From the NCBI RefSeq assembly GCF_019448235.1, contig NZ_CP080409.1, positions 2,480,001 through 2,544,000 of the forward strand: a DNA stretch of 64,000 bases, written 5' to 3'. Below, piece by piece: positions 36,570 through 44,930 of this stretch. The stretch comes from Nocardioides panacisoli (lineage in GTDB: Bacteria > Actinomycetota > Actinomycetes > Propionibacteriales > Nocardioidaceae). The stretch's first letter is position 1. Each line of letters starts with the position of its first letter. Made by a program: the position numbers and the translations under genes. The notes below the pieces were generated by a model. The model did no database searches and was not told where the DNA came from. It saw only the letters and a list, made by a program, of their open reading frames with translations.

Positions 36570-37186
36570 TCCGCGGTCCCGTCGTAGCGGGGCCCGAGCA
36601 GGAGTCGCGCGGCGAGGCGTACATCAGCCTCACTCTGCGCCTGGTCGACCAGCCCGTTGAGGACCGAGACAAGGATGCCGTACCAAGTCTGCTCCATGAT
36701 GCGGACCATGCGGTAGTCCTCGCCGGTCGGATCGGGTGTCGCGCCGAGCGCGGTCAGCAGCACTTCGTGGAACGCGGCATTGGCGGCGGTGTGCTCCTGT
36801 CCGCCCTGCAACTGAGCGGTGTTGTTGGACTGCAGCATGGCCATGGCCAGTCGTGGGCGCTCCAACATGCGCCGCCCGGCGGCGACCAGCACGTCGGCCA
36901 CCGTGGCGGCACGATCGCCGCGGCCCGGGTCCGCGACCTTGCCCGCGTGGAGGTGATCGATCTGCGCGTGCAACACGGCCACGAAGAGGTCTGTCTTGGA
37001 CGGGAAGTAGCGATACAAGGTGGCGATGGCGACGCCGGCCTCGCGGGCCACGTCGTTCATCTGCATCCGGTCCAAGCCGTGTTCGGCACCTAGCCGTCCA
37101 GCTGCCCGGAGGATTCGTCGGTGCCGTTCCTTCTGCTCGGCCGACTGGGGCTCTGCCGGTGGCCGTGGCTGGGCGATACGCGGCAC
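36566..37186 (-). CDS. TetR-family regulator, KstR-like
   Basis: A 206-residue TetR repressor. The DNA-binding part, MQMNDVAREAGVAIATLYRY FPSK (residues about 41-64), closely follows KstR, the cholesterol-catabolism repressor that responds to CoA thioesters of sterol side-chain intermediates. The GTG start has AGGAGG at 37192-37197. It is divergent from the kshA-like gene, with an inverted repeat between them, and co-transcribed with the HSD-like SDR. No classical KstR box was found by eye. Confidence 0.8.
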   Translation of the reverse strand: MPRIAQPRPPAEPQSAEQKERHRRILRAAGRLGAEHGLDRMQMNDVAREAGVAIATLYRYFPSKTDLFVAVLHAQIDHLHAGKVADPGRGDRAATVADVLVAAGRRMLERPRLAMAMLQSNNTAQLQGGQEHTAANAAFHEVLLTALGATPDPTGEDYRMVRIMEQTWYGILVSVLNGLVDQAQSEADVRLAARLLLGPRYDGTAE

Positions 37187-37243
37187 GCGCGCCTCCTATG
37201 GGTCGGATGGGTGGGATCCTCGCTCAGACTGCCCATCCTGTGT

Positions 37244-37262
37244 GGCATCGGGATTTGATGCC
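37244..37262. promoter_or_regulatory. Inverted repeat between the TetR and kshA genes
   Basis: GGCATC (37244-37249) and GATGCC (37257-37262) form a perfect dyad with a seven-base spacer in the 175-base divergent intergenic region. It is a candidate operator for the KstR-like repressor, from position only. Confidence 0.4.
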
Positions 37263-37361
37263 TCGCCACGTTACCGCTGAGTGGGATGACAGCAGCCCGC
37301 GTCCGGCGCACGGGCCCAGAATCGCGAGAGCATCGACGAGCACCGCAAACGGGAGGGCGAG

Positions 37362-38507
37362 ATGAGCGGAACCGCGCACGCCATACGACACATCGAGGTG
37401 GACACGAGACCGCGTCGATTCGCCCGCGGATGGCACTGCCTGGGCCTCGAACGCGACTTCGCCGATGGGACTCCCCACCAGGTCAATGCCTTCGGGCAGA
37501 AGTTGGTGGTCTTCGCGGGAGGCGACGGTGTGGTGCACGTGCTCGACGCCTATTGCCGGCACATGGGCGGTGACCTCTCGCAGGGGCAGGTGAAGGGGGA
37601 CGAGATCGCGTGCCCCTTCCACGACTGGCGGTGGGGCGGCGACGGGCGGTGCAAGCAGATTCCCTACGCCCGTCGCGTTCCGTTGCGTGCCCGCACGGCA
37701 GCGTGGCCCACACTCTTGCAGGACGGCATGCTCTTCGTGTGGAACGACCCGGAGGGCAAGCCGCCGCCAGACGACGTCACCATCCCCCCGATCCCGCAGG
37801 CCACGGACGATCGTTGGACCGACTGGCTCTGGTACGAGACCGTGATCGAAGGTGCGAACTGCCGCGAGATCGTGGACAACGTGGTGGACATGGCGCATTT
37901 CTTCTACGTCCACTACTCCTTCCCCACCTACTTCAAGAACGTCTTCGAGGGAACGACCGCGCACCAGTACATGAACGGATCAGGTCGGGAAGACGTGCGC
38001 CCGACAACGTCGAGCAAGAACAACCCGGCGGTGCTCGGGACGACGTCCGTGGCCGCCTATCACGGTCCTTCGTTCATGATCGACGAGGTCACGTACCACT
38101 ACGAAGACCTCGATGTCGACACCATCCTCATCAACTGCCACTACCCAATCGACGAGAACTCCTTCGTCCTCCAGTACGGAATCATCGTGGAGAAGAAGGA
38201 GGGCATCAGCGACGAAGACGCCGAAGCGATGGCGGCCAAGACCGGCAAGTTCATCAAGTACGGCTTCGAGCAGGACGTGGCGATCTGGCGCTCCAAGGCC
38301 CGCGTCGACAACCCGCTGCTGTGCGAAGAGGACGGCCCGGTCTACCAGTTGCGACGGTGGTACCAGCAGTTCTACGTCGATGCCGCCGATGTGTCTGAGG
38401 AAATGACGGACCGGTTCGAGTTCGAGATCGACACCAGTCGCCCCAATGAAGCTTGGCGCGCCGAGGTCGCACAGAACCTCGCTGCGCGACAGACGCTACA
38501 GGGTTGA
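37362..38507 (+). CDS. kshA: 3-ketosteroid 9-alpha-hydroxylase oxygenase (KshA-like Rieske protein)
   Basis: A 381-residue Rieske oxygenase. The opening (FARGWHCLGL), AYCRHMGGDLSQG and CPFHDWRWGGDGRCKQIPYAR match KshA of mycobacteria and rhodococci very closely. Rieske ligands are C65, H67, C84 and H87; the iron site is formed by H179 and H184 in VDMAHFFYVH. KshA hydroxylates 3-keto-steroids at C9, opening ring B together with a ketosteroid dehydrogenase. Its reductase KshB is not in the window. The substrate range of KshA homologues varies. The ATG has GGGAGGG nine bases before it. Confidence 0.85.
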   Translation: MSGTAHAIRHIEVDTRPRRFARGWHCLGLERDFADGTPHQVNAFGQKLVVFAGGDGVVHVLDAYCRHMGGDLSQGQVKGDEIACPFHDWRWGGDGRCKQIPYARRVPLRARTAAWPTLLQDGMLFVWNDPEGKPPPDDVTIPPIPQATDDRWTDWLWYETVIEGANCREIVDNVVDMAHFFYVHYSFPTYFKNVFEGTTAHQYMNGSGREDVRPTTSSKNNPAVLGTTSVAAYHGPSFMIDEVTYHYEDLDVDTILINCHYPIDENSFVLQYGIIVEKKEGISDEDAEAMAAKTGKFIKYGFEQDVAIWRSKARVDNPLLCEEDGPVYQLRRWYQQFYVDAADVSEEMTDRFEFEIDTSRPNEAWRAEVAQNLAARQTLQG

Positions 38508-38510
38508 GCC

Positions 38511-38834
38511 GTGTTGGGACCGCCTGCGCGCGCCGACGTGCGACTCGAGGATGCGGCGATGCAGCCCGTCGCGTGTGGCATGTGTGGTGCATTCGTAACC
38601 GCACGCAAGAGCAGTTGGGACCAGACCTCGATCCAGTGGAGTGCCGCGGCTCTCGGTCGGTGCCAGGAACGCCGCGCCACAGCGTACGACACCGACCGCC
38701 CGAATCGACATTCCTTCCCGGGGTGCGCCGCACTGGCCGCATCGCTGCGGGAGGCGGCCGTCGACGGACGGCTTGAGGTGCAGTCCGGCGATCCGCTCAA
38801 GTCCAACACTGACTCCCCCGAGGAACACTCGTGA
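38511..38834 (+). CDS. Small cysteine-containing protein between kshA and an SDR
   Basis: This 107-residue protein has C22 and C25 in ACGMCGAF and later single cysteines C51 and C72 (LGRCQE and FPGCAAL), which could bind zinc or iron-sulphur. I recall similar small ferredoxin-sized proteins beside Rieske oxygenases but cannot name the family. The GTG start is three bases after the kshA stop, and the end overlaps the next SDR start. It is therefore translated with the oxygenase and may be an accessory or electron-transfer factor. Confidence 0.6.
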   Translation: MLGPPARADVRLEDAAMQPVACGMCGAFVTARKSSWDQTSIQWSAAALGRCQERRATAYDTDRPNRHSFPGCAALAASLREAAVDGRLEVQSGDPLKSNTDSPEEHS

Positions 38835-39616
38835 CCGACGTGAAGCAGTACGGCCCGTGGGCGCTCATCGCGGGAGGCTCCGAGGGCGTCGGCGCCGCCC
38901 TGGCAGATCAACTCGCCGCTGATGGCTTCCATCTGGTCCTGGTGGCGCGCCGCCCCGGGCCCCTCGAGGAGACAGCCGCCGCAGTACGGCGACACGGCGG
39001 ACAGGTCCGCACGATCGCAGTCGATCTCACCGCCCCTGCGGCCGTGGCAGAGATCGCTGCCGCCACCGCCGACGTGGAGGTGGGGCTGCTGATCCACAAC
39101 GCCGGAGCGAACAGCCACGGCGGCCGATTCCTCGATCGCGATCTGGTCGGCTTCCGTCGGGTCGTGGATCTCGGCATCAGCGCCATGCTTGCCCTGGTGC
39201 ACCGCTACGGGCAGCCCATGCGGGAGCGTGGTCGCGGCGGCATCTTGGTGGTTGGATCACTCGCGGGCTACGTCGGCACCTCCACCGAGAGCGTGTACGG
39301 CGGAACGAAAGCCTTCGGGCGGATCTTCGTCGAGGGGCTGTGGGCGGAGCTCGCCGACCAAGGCGTCGACGTTCTCCAACTGGTACTGGGTGTGACACGA
39401 ACGCCCGCAATGGAGCGTGCTGGCCTTGACTTCGACCTCCCCGGCCTGCAGATCAGCGAACCGGCCGATGTCGCACGAGAGGGGTTGGCGGCGCTCGGGA
39501 AGGGACCCGTGCACGTCGTGAGCGGAAACGAGGAACTGGTGGCCCGACGGATGGATCAGGATCGATCAGCCTTGGTCCGAGCGACGGAGAAGGTGATGAG
39601 ACGCCTCGTGCCGTAG
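38831..39616 (+). CDS. Short-chain dehydrogenase/reductase
   Basis: A 261-residue SDR of the 17-beta-HSD12/ketoreductase-like kind. It has IAGGSEGVG as the nucleotide motif, IHNAGAN, a serine in VVGSLAGY and catalytic YGGTK. The GTG start overlaps the stop of the small cysteine protein (GTGA). It is the third gene of the kshA operon and probably acts on the same compound. Confidence 0.78.
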   Translation: MTDVKQYGPWALIAGGSEGVGAALADQLAADGFHLVLVARRPGPLEETAAAVRRHGGQVRTIAVDLTAPAAVAEIAAATADVEVGLLIHNAGANSHGGRFLDRDLVGFRRVVDLGISAMLALVHRYGQPMRERGRGGILVVGSLAGYVGTSTESVYGGTKAFGRIFVEGLWAELADQGVDVLQLVLGVTRTPAMERAGLDFDLPGLQISEPADVAREGLAALGKGPVHVVSGNEELVARRMDQDRSALVRATEKVMRRLVP

Positions 39617-39632
39617 GAGGCCCGCGGATCCT

Positions 39633-40457
39633 TCAGCCAGTGACGGCGATCCCGCGCGCCCGGCACTGATCGCGACGGATACCAGGGATTTCGCCGAACA
39701 GGTCGACCCCGATCCGGCGGGCGGTGTCCAGTACGACCGGTCCCACCCGCTCCAGCGTGGATCCGGCACGCGCCACGACCGAGACCGCAGCCACCGGCCC
39801 CCGAGGCCCACGGATCGCGGCGGCGAGGCAGGCGATGTCCGGGACACACTCGCCCCGCTCGAGCGCAAGACCGCCGCGACTGCGGACGCGAGCCAGGTCG
39901 CGGTGCAGTGCTGCCGGACCGTTGATGGTGGCCTCGGTGCGGACCAACGGCTGGCCACCGAGCAATTCCTCGACCTCCTCGGGTTCCAGCCACGCCAGCA
40001 TCGCCTTGCCGAGTCCAGTGCAATGGGCAGGTGCGGTCGATCCCACTCGGGATGGCACGTTCGCAGCGAACCGGCCGCCAAGCTTGTCCAAGTAACGCAC
40101 GCGGCCTTCGTCGAGGACTCCCAGGTGCACCACTGCTCCCGTGCGCAGCAGCAGGTCGTGGAGATGGGGTGACGCTGCGGCGCGTAGGTCATCGGTGCCA
40201 CCGCGACCACCCAAGACCAAGGAACGGCGTCCAAGACCATAGCCGTGGGCCGAGTGGTCGAGCCACTCCAGCCGCACGAGCTGGTCGAGGATCCGGTGCG
40301 CAGTGGAGCGTGGCAACCCTGTGGACCGCGCGACCTCCTCCAAGGTCAGCCGGGTCTCGCGATCGCGGAAGCGGTCGATGATGAGCGTCATGCGCTCGAC
40401 CATCGAAGGCGGGAGCGTTCGCGTCTGTGGCGCTGCTGGCATCGTCAGGATCGACAT
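39633..40457 (-). CDS. IclR-family regulator
   Basis: A 274-residue IclR protein. The N-terminal winged helix (LTLEEVARSTGLPRSTAHRI) is followed by the effector domain with GRRSLVLGG, VRYLDKLGG, HCTGLGKAMLAWL and the IACLAAAIRGPRGPVAAVSV-type segment. The ATG at 40457 has GGAGG close before it. It is divergent from the luciferase-like oxidoreductase gene, and two palindromes lie between them. Confidence 0.87.
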   Translation of the reverse strand: MSILTMPAAPQTRTLPPSMVERMTLIIDRFRDRETRLTLEEVARSTGLPRSTAHRILDQLVRLEWLDHSAHGYGLGRRSLVLGGRGGTDDLRAAASPHLHDLLLRTGAVVHLGVLDEGRVRYLDKLGGRFAANVPSRVGSTAPAHCTGLGKAMLAWLEPEEVEELLGGQPLVRTEATINGPAALHRDLARVRSRGGLALERGECVPDIACLAAAIRGPRGPVAAVSVVARAGSTLERVGPVVLDTARRIGVDLFGEIPGIRRDQCRARGIAVTG

Positions 40458-40477
40458 TGGGCCTCCCGGAAACTCCG

Positions 40478-40554
40478 GTCACTGAAATGAATTCTAGTGA
40501 CGACGGTAACACCGCGACCGACCGGCCACCATACGATTCTGAAATTCGTTTCAG
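40478..40554. promoter_or_regulatory. Two candidate IclR operators
   Basis: GTCACT (40478-40483) pairs with AGTGAC (40496-40501) around a 12-base spacer. CTGAAA (40539-40544) pairs with TTTCAG (40549-40554) around TTCG. Both contain CTGAAAT, and the region is AT-rich against its surroundings. They lie in the divergent gap of the IclR gene, so they probably bind its product. Confidence 0.5.
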
Positions 40555-40634
40555 TTCCGGTCAGTGGGACCAAGGCCGACTGCGACCGCAACTGATCGAT
40601 GGGATGGTGACCATCAGCGAAGGGAGGACGCGCC

Positions 40635-41501
40635 GTGCGTCTGGGCATCACCAGTCCGATCGTGACCGCTCTACCGGGATTCTGCTCGTCGTGGGAAAGC
40701 GACGCCGGCATCGCCGAGTTGGCCGAAATTGCAAACGCCGCGGACCGACTGGGGTTCGACCATCTCACCTGCTCCGAGCACGTGGCTGTGCCCGTCGAGC
40801 TCGCCGAGGAACGAGGGGGTACCTACTGGGACCCACTCGCGACGCTGAGCTTCCTCGCCGCCCGCACCCAACAGATCCGACTCGCGACGCAGGTTCTCGT
40901 GCTCGGCTACCACCACCCGTTGGCCGTCGCCAAGCGGTACGGCACGCTCGACGCCCTCAGCGGTGGACGCCTCGTCCTGGGACTCGGTGTCGGATCGATC
41001 GAGGAGGAGTTCGACTTGCTCGGCGCGAGATGGCGCCGCCGTGGCGACGTCGCCGACGACGCCCTCGCCGCGCTGCGGAACTCGATGGGCCGCCGACTAC
41101 CGAAACATCGCGGCCCACACTTCAGCTTCGAGGGGCTGGTCGTCGAGCCCCATGCGGTGCAGCCGCGTGTACCGTTTTGGATCGGTGGCCATTCGGCCCG
41201 CAGCCTGCGCAGGGCACGCGAACACGGCGATGGCTGGGTCCCCTTCGGGCTCCCCCACGACACCTTGCGGAAGATGCTCGATGACGTCGACCTGCCAGAA
41301 GGATTCGATGTCGTTCTCGGCGCCGGTCGACCCATGGACCCGACCGACGATCCCGACACCGTGCACCGTCGGCTCGGTCGCACGCGCGCAGCTGGCGCCA
41401 CCATTGCCACCGTCCACATCGCGGCTGAGTCCGCGACGCACTACGTCGAACAGCTGGAGGCTCTGGCCGGTATCGCCGAAGAGTTCAAGGAGGATTCGTG
41501 A
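40635..41501 (+). CDS. Luciferase-like (F420-type) oxidoreductase
   Basis: A 288-residue bacterial luciferase-fold enzyme. It has MRLGITSPIV, the central SEHVAVPVELAEERGGTYWD-type substrate loop, RLATQVLVLGYHHPLAVAKR and the GGRLVLGLGVGSIEEEF motif, all typical of F420-dependent members in actinobacteria. It could reduce or oxidise an enone or alcohol of the island substrate. The GTG at 40635 has GGAGGA before it, and its stop overlaps the next gene. Confidence 0.8.
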   Translation: MRLGITSPIVTALPGFCSSWESDAGIAELAEIANAADRLGFDHLTCSEHVAVPVELAEERGGTYWDPLATLSFLAARTQQIRLATQVLVLGYHHPLAVAKRYGTLDALSGGRLVLGLGVGSIEEEFDLLGARWRRRGDVADDALAALRNSMGRRLPKHRGPHFSFEGLVVEPHAVQPRVPFWIGGHSARSLRRAREHGDGWVPFGLPHDTLRKMLDDVDLPEGFDVVLGAGRPMDPTDDPDTVHRRLGRTRAAGATIATVHIAAESATHYVEQLEALAGIAEEFKEDS

Positions 41502-41983
41502 GCGGGAACGAGGCCAGAATTGAAGCCTTGGAAGAGAGGCTCAAACGTCTGGAGGACCAGCAGGAGATCTCGCGTCTCGTTGCGTCGTACGGCCCCTTGG
41601 TCGACGCGGGCGAGGCCTCCCGCGTCGGGGCGCTGTGGACCGACGACGGAATCTATGACGTGGACGACTACTACATGGCCAGCCGGGCCGACATCGAGGC
41701 AATGGTGCGCTCCGATGCGCACCAAGGGCTCATCGGCAAAGGGTGCTGCCACTTCCTCGGCCCTGCCCACGTCACAGTAGACGGTGATCGGGCCGTCGCC
41801 GTGTGCGAATCGGTCCTACTGGTGCAGCACCAGGGTCGTCCAGTCGTGGCACGCATCGGCGCAAACCGCTTCGAGTTCGTCCGGACCACCCATGGTTGGC
41901 GCACGGTCCATCGCACAACGCGCGGTCTTGATGGTGATGCAGCAGCGCGGTCCCTCCTCGCAGAGACCACGGTGTCGATCTGA
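41498..41983 (+). CDS. SnoaL-like (NTF2-fold) protein
   Basis: This 161-residue protein starts with a short coiled segment (IEALEERLKRLEDQQEISRL) and continues with the cone-shaped SnoaL/NTF2 fold: YGPLVDAGEASRVGALWTDDGIYDV and a C-terminal RFEFVRTTHGWRTVHRT. Members include ring-closing, dehydrating and steroid-isomerising enzymes as well as non-enzymes. The GTG start overlaps the luciferase-like gene (GTGA), so the two work together. Confidence 0.75.
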   Translation: MSGNEARIEALEERLKRLEDQQEISRLVASYGPLVDAGEASRVGALWTDDGIYDVDDYYMASRADIEAMVRSDAHQGLIGKGCCHFLGPAHVTVDGDRAVAVCESVLLVQHQGRPVVARIGANRFEFVRTTHGWRTVHRTTRGLDGDAAARSLLAETTVSI

Positions 41984-42045
41984 CCCCTCGAAGCTCACCT
42001 CGCGGATCGTGTCCACACCCCCGAAGACCGATCCGGCGGTCTGAC

Positions 42046-42510
42046 TCAGAAGCGTGAGCGCACCTCGGGACCGTGCACCGTGGCACCGCCAGGGTCGTCG
42101 AGGTTCCAGGTCAGCTCGAAGGTCCGTCGGTAGCCGGTGTGCTGGATCCGCCAGCCCTCGGCGGTGCGGACGTAGCGGTCGGTGTAGATCGCCCCGCCCT
42201 CGAGCGCAAAACGAAACGCATTGACGATCACCTTGTCGTGGAGGTACCAGGTCGCGCGCGCGCGGTCCGGGTCGCTCGCGTCGAGGTCGATCTCGGGGTG
42301 GTGGGCGTGGTGCATGGTCAGCACGCCCTCGCTCATGTTCTTCCGCATGTAGGCGACCAGCGCGTCGCGGTCGTCAAAGGCCAGGCCGTTGTAGTCGGCG
42401 GTCGCGTCCGGGACGAAGCACGCGGCGAACTCGTCCCACGCCTTGGTGTCCAGCGTGCGCAGGTAGCGGTACTTGAGTCGCTGCAGTGCTGCGATGTCCT
42501 CTGTCGCCAT
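42046..42510 (-). CDS. SnoaL-like (NTF2-fold) protein
   Basis: A 154-residue protein of the same fold class: IAALQRLKYRYLRTLDTKAWDEFAACFVPDAT is the typical start, HHAHHPEIDLD lies in the middle and GWRIQHTGYRRTFEL near the end. It converges with the previous SnoaL-like gene and marks the end of the recognisable catabolic genes. The isomerase/dehydratase role is only possible, not shown. Confidence 0.75.
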   Translation of the reverse strand: MATEDIAALQRLKYRYLRTLDTKAWDEFAACFVPDATADYNGLAFDDRDALVAYMRKNMSEGVLTMHHAHHPEIDLDASDPDRARATWYLHDKVIVNAFRFALEGGAIYTDRYVRTAEGWRIQHTGYRRTFELTWNLDDPGGATVHGPEVRSRF

Positions 42511-43037
42511 GCTCCGGGACGCTACGCCGCGTCAACCGGCGCCGACGGCGCACTACCGGTCAGCGGGACTACCGCACACCCCCGACGAGGACATCTCTGG
42601 ATTGCGACGACCACCCCTCCGCTCGCCGCCAGGCGCAACTGGGAGGTGTCCGGAGCCGAGATGCCCATACTGATGAGGCTCGCTGCGCTCGCCGTGTTGC
42701 GTGGTGTGGTCGGGTCGCTGGCGCTGTGTTGTCGTGGTGCTTCTCTGGGTGTGTCGTGGTGTTCTCGTGGTGGTGCGGCTTTGTGGTCGTGGTGGTTGGC
42801 GTTGTGTGTTTCGTGGCGTGCGTGAGGGGCTGGTTGCTGGTCGTGGTCTCGTTGCTCTCGTGGTGGCTTCTCTTCGGCGAAGCCGAAGGGGGCGGCGACC
42901 AACGGGCGGGCTGACTGGGGATTCTGGGCCGGATTCTGTGCGGCCGATCGCGTATACGGGTCCAGAATCAACGGTCGTTTCGTCGTCTCGGGGTGCTTGG
43001 TCGCCGGTAGTCCCGGTATCTGCGCATGTGAACTGGC
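42511..43037. other. Gene-free stretch, strongly G/T-biased, with a hairpin
   Basis: About 42690-42870 is almost free of A on the plus strand and rich in G and T, such as repeated GTGGTG and TGTTG words. GGCTCGCTGCGCTCGCC at 42677-42693 resembles the chromosomal repeats at 57.3 and 62.0 kb. A perfect hairpin, CTTCGGC-GAA-GCCGAAG, lies at 42872-42888. Frames through this stretch are low-complexity (His/Pro-rich on the minus strand), and I do not believe they are genes. It marks the left edge of the mobile region. Confidence 0.55.
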
Positions 43038-44912
43038 ATGACCCTCTCTCCTTTCGCCGACGAACCGAAGACGCCTGCCGCGGAGTCCCGACTCGTGTCG
43101 GTGGGGCTGCATCCGCCGACCCGGTTGGACCGGAGGCTGGTGACCGAGGTGGCGTTGGATCCCTACTACGAGATCTTCCGCAGCAGCGGCCGGATCCCCT
43201 CCGGCGTGGACTACCCCACGGCCCGTGCGACAGCGGCCAGGATCGGGGCCCGGCTGCCACGCGCCTATGCGCCGGAACGGGCCCGGGACATGCCGAGCCT
43301 GCTGGATTCCAATGACCGGGCGGCGGCGTTGAACCTGCTGGGCGCGTTGGTGTGTTGGGGTGCGTTGACGTCGAATCAGGCAGCCGCGCTGGTGGGTGAT
43401 GTCCGGTTGGCCGATCCGCGCAGTCGACTGGTCGCGACGCTGTTCGTCAACGAGTTGGTCCGGATCAACTCACCCCTCCCCGGGCAGGGTTTGGCCGATG
43501 CCGGACGGGCGGCCGCGATGTACCAGCTCGGGTATCTGGATGCGGTCCATGCGCAGCGGCACCTGCTCACCGGTGCGGAGTGGTTGGCGGTCTCGGGGGG
43601 CCACGATCTTCCGTCGGGCGACGGGAACCCGCGCCACGACGTACTGGCCGCAGAACTGGGGTTGCGGGCAGCCGCGCTGCCTTCGATCGCGACCGTGGTC
43701 GGGCCCCGGTTGTCGGGGTTCTCCTCGTTGGTGCCGCCCCTGCACGGATGCACCCCACCCAAGGGCGGACCGGACCTGGTGCTGGTCCGCAACGACGGGA
43801 TGCGGATCTGCATCGAGCTGACCGCCACCACCGGTAGGGCGTTCGACAAGAAGGTCGAACGGTGGGCACGACTGCTGGCCGAGGCGCCGATGAAACGGAC
43901 CGGGATCGTGGTCATCTTCCTCGCCGCTGGCCGCCTGGTCGGGATGCGGAAGAAGGCCGCTCGCTGGCCCGAGCACGAGATCTACAAGAACCTCGCCGCC
44001 GCGGTCGCGAAGTCCGGTTCCCGCGATGTTGCAGAGCGCATGTTCGCCGCCCACTGGCACGACTGGTTCCCCGCACCACTCACCGCCACCTCCGACTTCA
44101 CGACCCTCACCGCCGCCGCCCCCGTCGGCCACCGCCGAGCGTGGGCACCGGCCTCGGTGGGCGATGTCGACCTGTACCCGTTCACCCCAGAAGAGGACGT
44201 CGAGGTGTGCAGCATCGTCCCCGCCTCGGCGATGCTGGGCCAGACCCCGCACCACATCCGCAGCCGGGTGAGCATCGACCCGAACCGGGTCGCGGCCCGG
44301 ACACTCCACAAGGAGGCGGGCCGGCCGGTGGTGCTGTCCACCCGACGCTCCGACGCCGCCGGAGGCCGTCCGGTCGCGACCACACAAGGCGTCGCCGGCC
44401 ACCCACATTTCCCCGCCCGCCTGCTGGGCACCTGCCACGACCGTCGACCCGTCGCGATCCCGTCCGGGCCCGGCAGCCAACGCCGTCCCGAGACGACCGT
44501 CAACAACGCCCCGCTCCCGCACCCCGGTTCCGGCAACCTTGCCCGGGCACGTGCCGCAGCAGTCGCCGCCCGGCGACTCCGGGCCGAGCACCTGATCGCC
44601 GTCGCCGAGGGCGTCCTGTCGCCTCAAGACGTCATCGAGGCCGCCGCACAGCCCGCGAACATCGCACTGCGTGCGATCGCACTTAAGGAGCTCTACATCG
44701 CCAGGGCCATGTCGCCCCGACGGTGGCGTCGGGTCCGCAACCTCACCCTCGCCGTCCTCGGCACGACCGTGGCAGAGAACAAGATGACCATCGGCTGGCT
44801 GCACGACCCACGCGCCGGCGGCCGCCGCCACTACGCCTTCACCGACGCACTGCGCGAACGCAAGCCGCCATGGCCCGGGTTCCCGTGGCACGCCACCGAC
44901 AAGTCGCGGTGA
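43038..44912 (+). CDS. Large mobile-element protein with wHTH and nuclease-like domains (replication-relaxation-like)
   Basis: A 624-residue protein. Residues about 95-150 look like a winged helix (DRAAALNLLGALVCWGALTSNQAAALV). Residues about 250-300 have the DLVLV...MRICIELTATTGRAFDKK pattern of a PD-(D/E)xK-type nuclease core, as in replication-relaxation proteins. The C-terminus (about 500-610) is a separate basic helical part ending TIGWLHDPRAGGRRHYAF. The middle contains histidine/arginine-rich linkers. The name is tentative; the likely role is DNA handling for the element. No ribosome site is evident before the ATG. Confidence 0.5.
   Translation: MTLSPFADEPKTPAAESRLVSVGLHPPTRLDRRLVTEVALDPYYEIFRSSGRIPSGVDYPTARATAARIGARLPRAYAPERARDMPSLLDSNDRAAALNLLGALVCWGALTSNQAAALVGDVRLADPRSRLVATLFVNELVRINSPLPGQGLADAGRAAAMYQLGYLDAVHAQRHLLTGAEWLAVSGGHDLPSGDGNPRHDVLAAELGLRAAALPSIATVVGPRLSGFSSLVPPLHGCTPPKGGPDLVLVRNDGMRICIELTATTGRAFDKKVERWARLLAEAPMKRTGIVVIFLAAGRLVGMRKKAARWPEHEIYKNLAAAVAKSGSRDVAERMFAAHWHDWFPAPLTATSDFTTLTAAAPVGHRRAWAPASVGDVDLYPFTPEEDVEVCSIVPASAMLGQTPHHIRSRVSIDPNRVAARTLHKEAGRPVVLSTRRSDAAGGRPVATTQGVAGHPHFPARLLGTCHDRRPVAIPSGPGSQRRPETTVNNAPLPHPGSGNLARARAAAVAARRLRAEHLIAVAEGVLSPQDVIEAAAQPANIALRAIALKELYIARAMSPRRWRRVRNLTLAVLGTTVAENKMTIGWLHDPRAGGRRHYAFTDALRERKPPWPGFPWHATDKSR
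43744..43761 (+). repeat. Copy 1 of an 18-base direct repeat
   Basis: ACGGATGCACCCCACCCA occurs here inside the large mobile-element gene and again at 45514-45531, in the same orientation but inside a gene read from the other strand. Both are followed by GGGCG with a one-base offset. Confidence 0.6.
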
Positions 44913-44930
44913 GCACGACCCTCCTGGAGG

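Noticed and set aside
42522..43112. A His/Pro-rich minus-strand open frame
   Set aside because: Low complexity caused by the G/T-skewed stretch, no ribosome site, and it overlaps the start of the large element gene.
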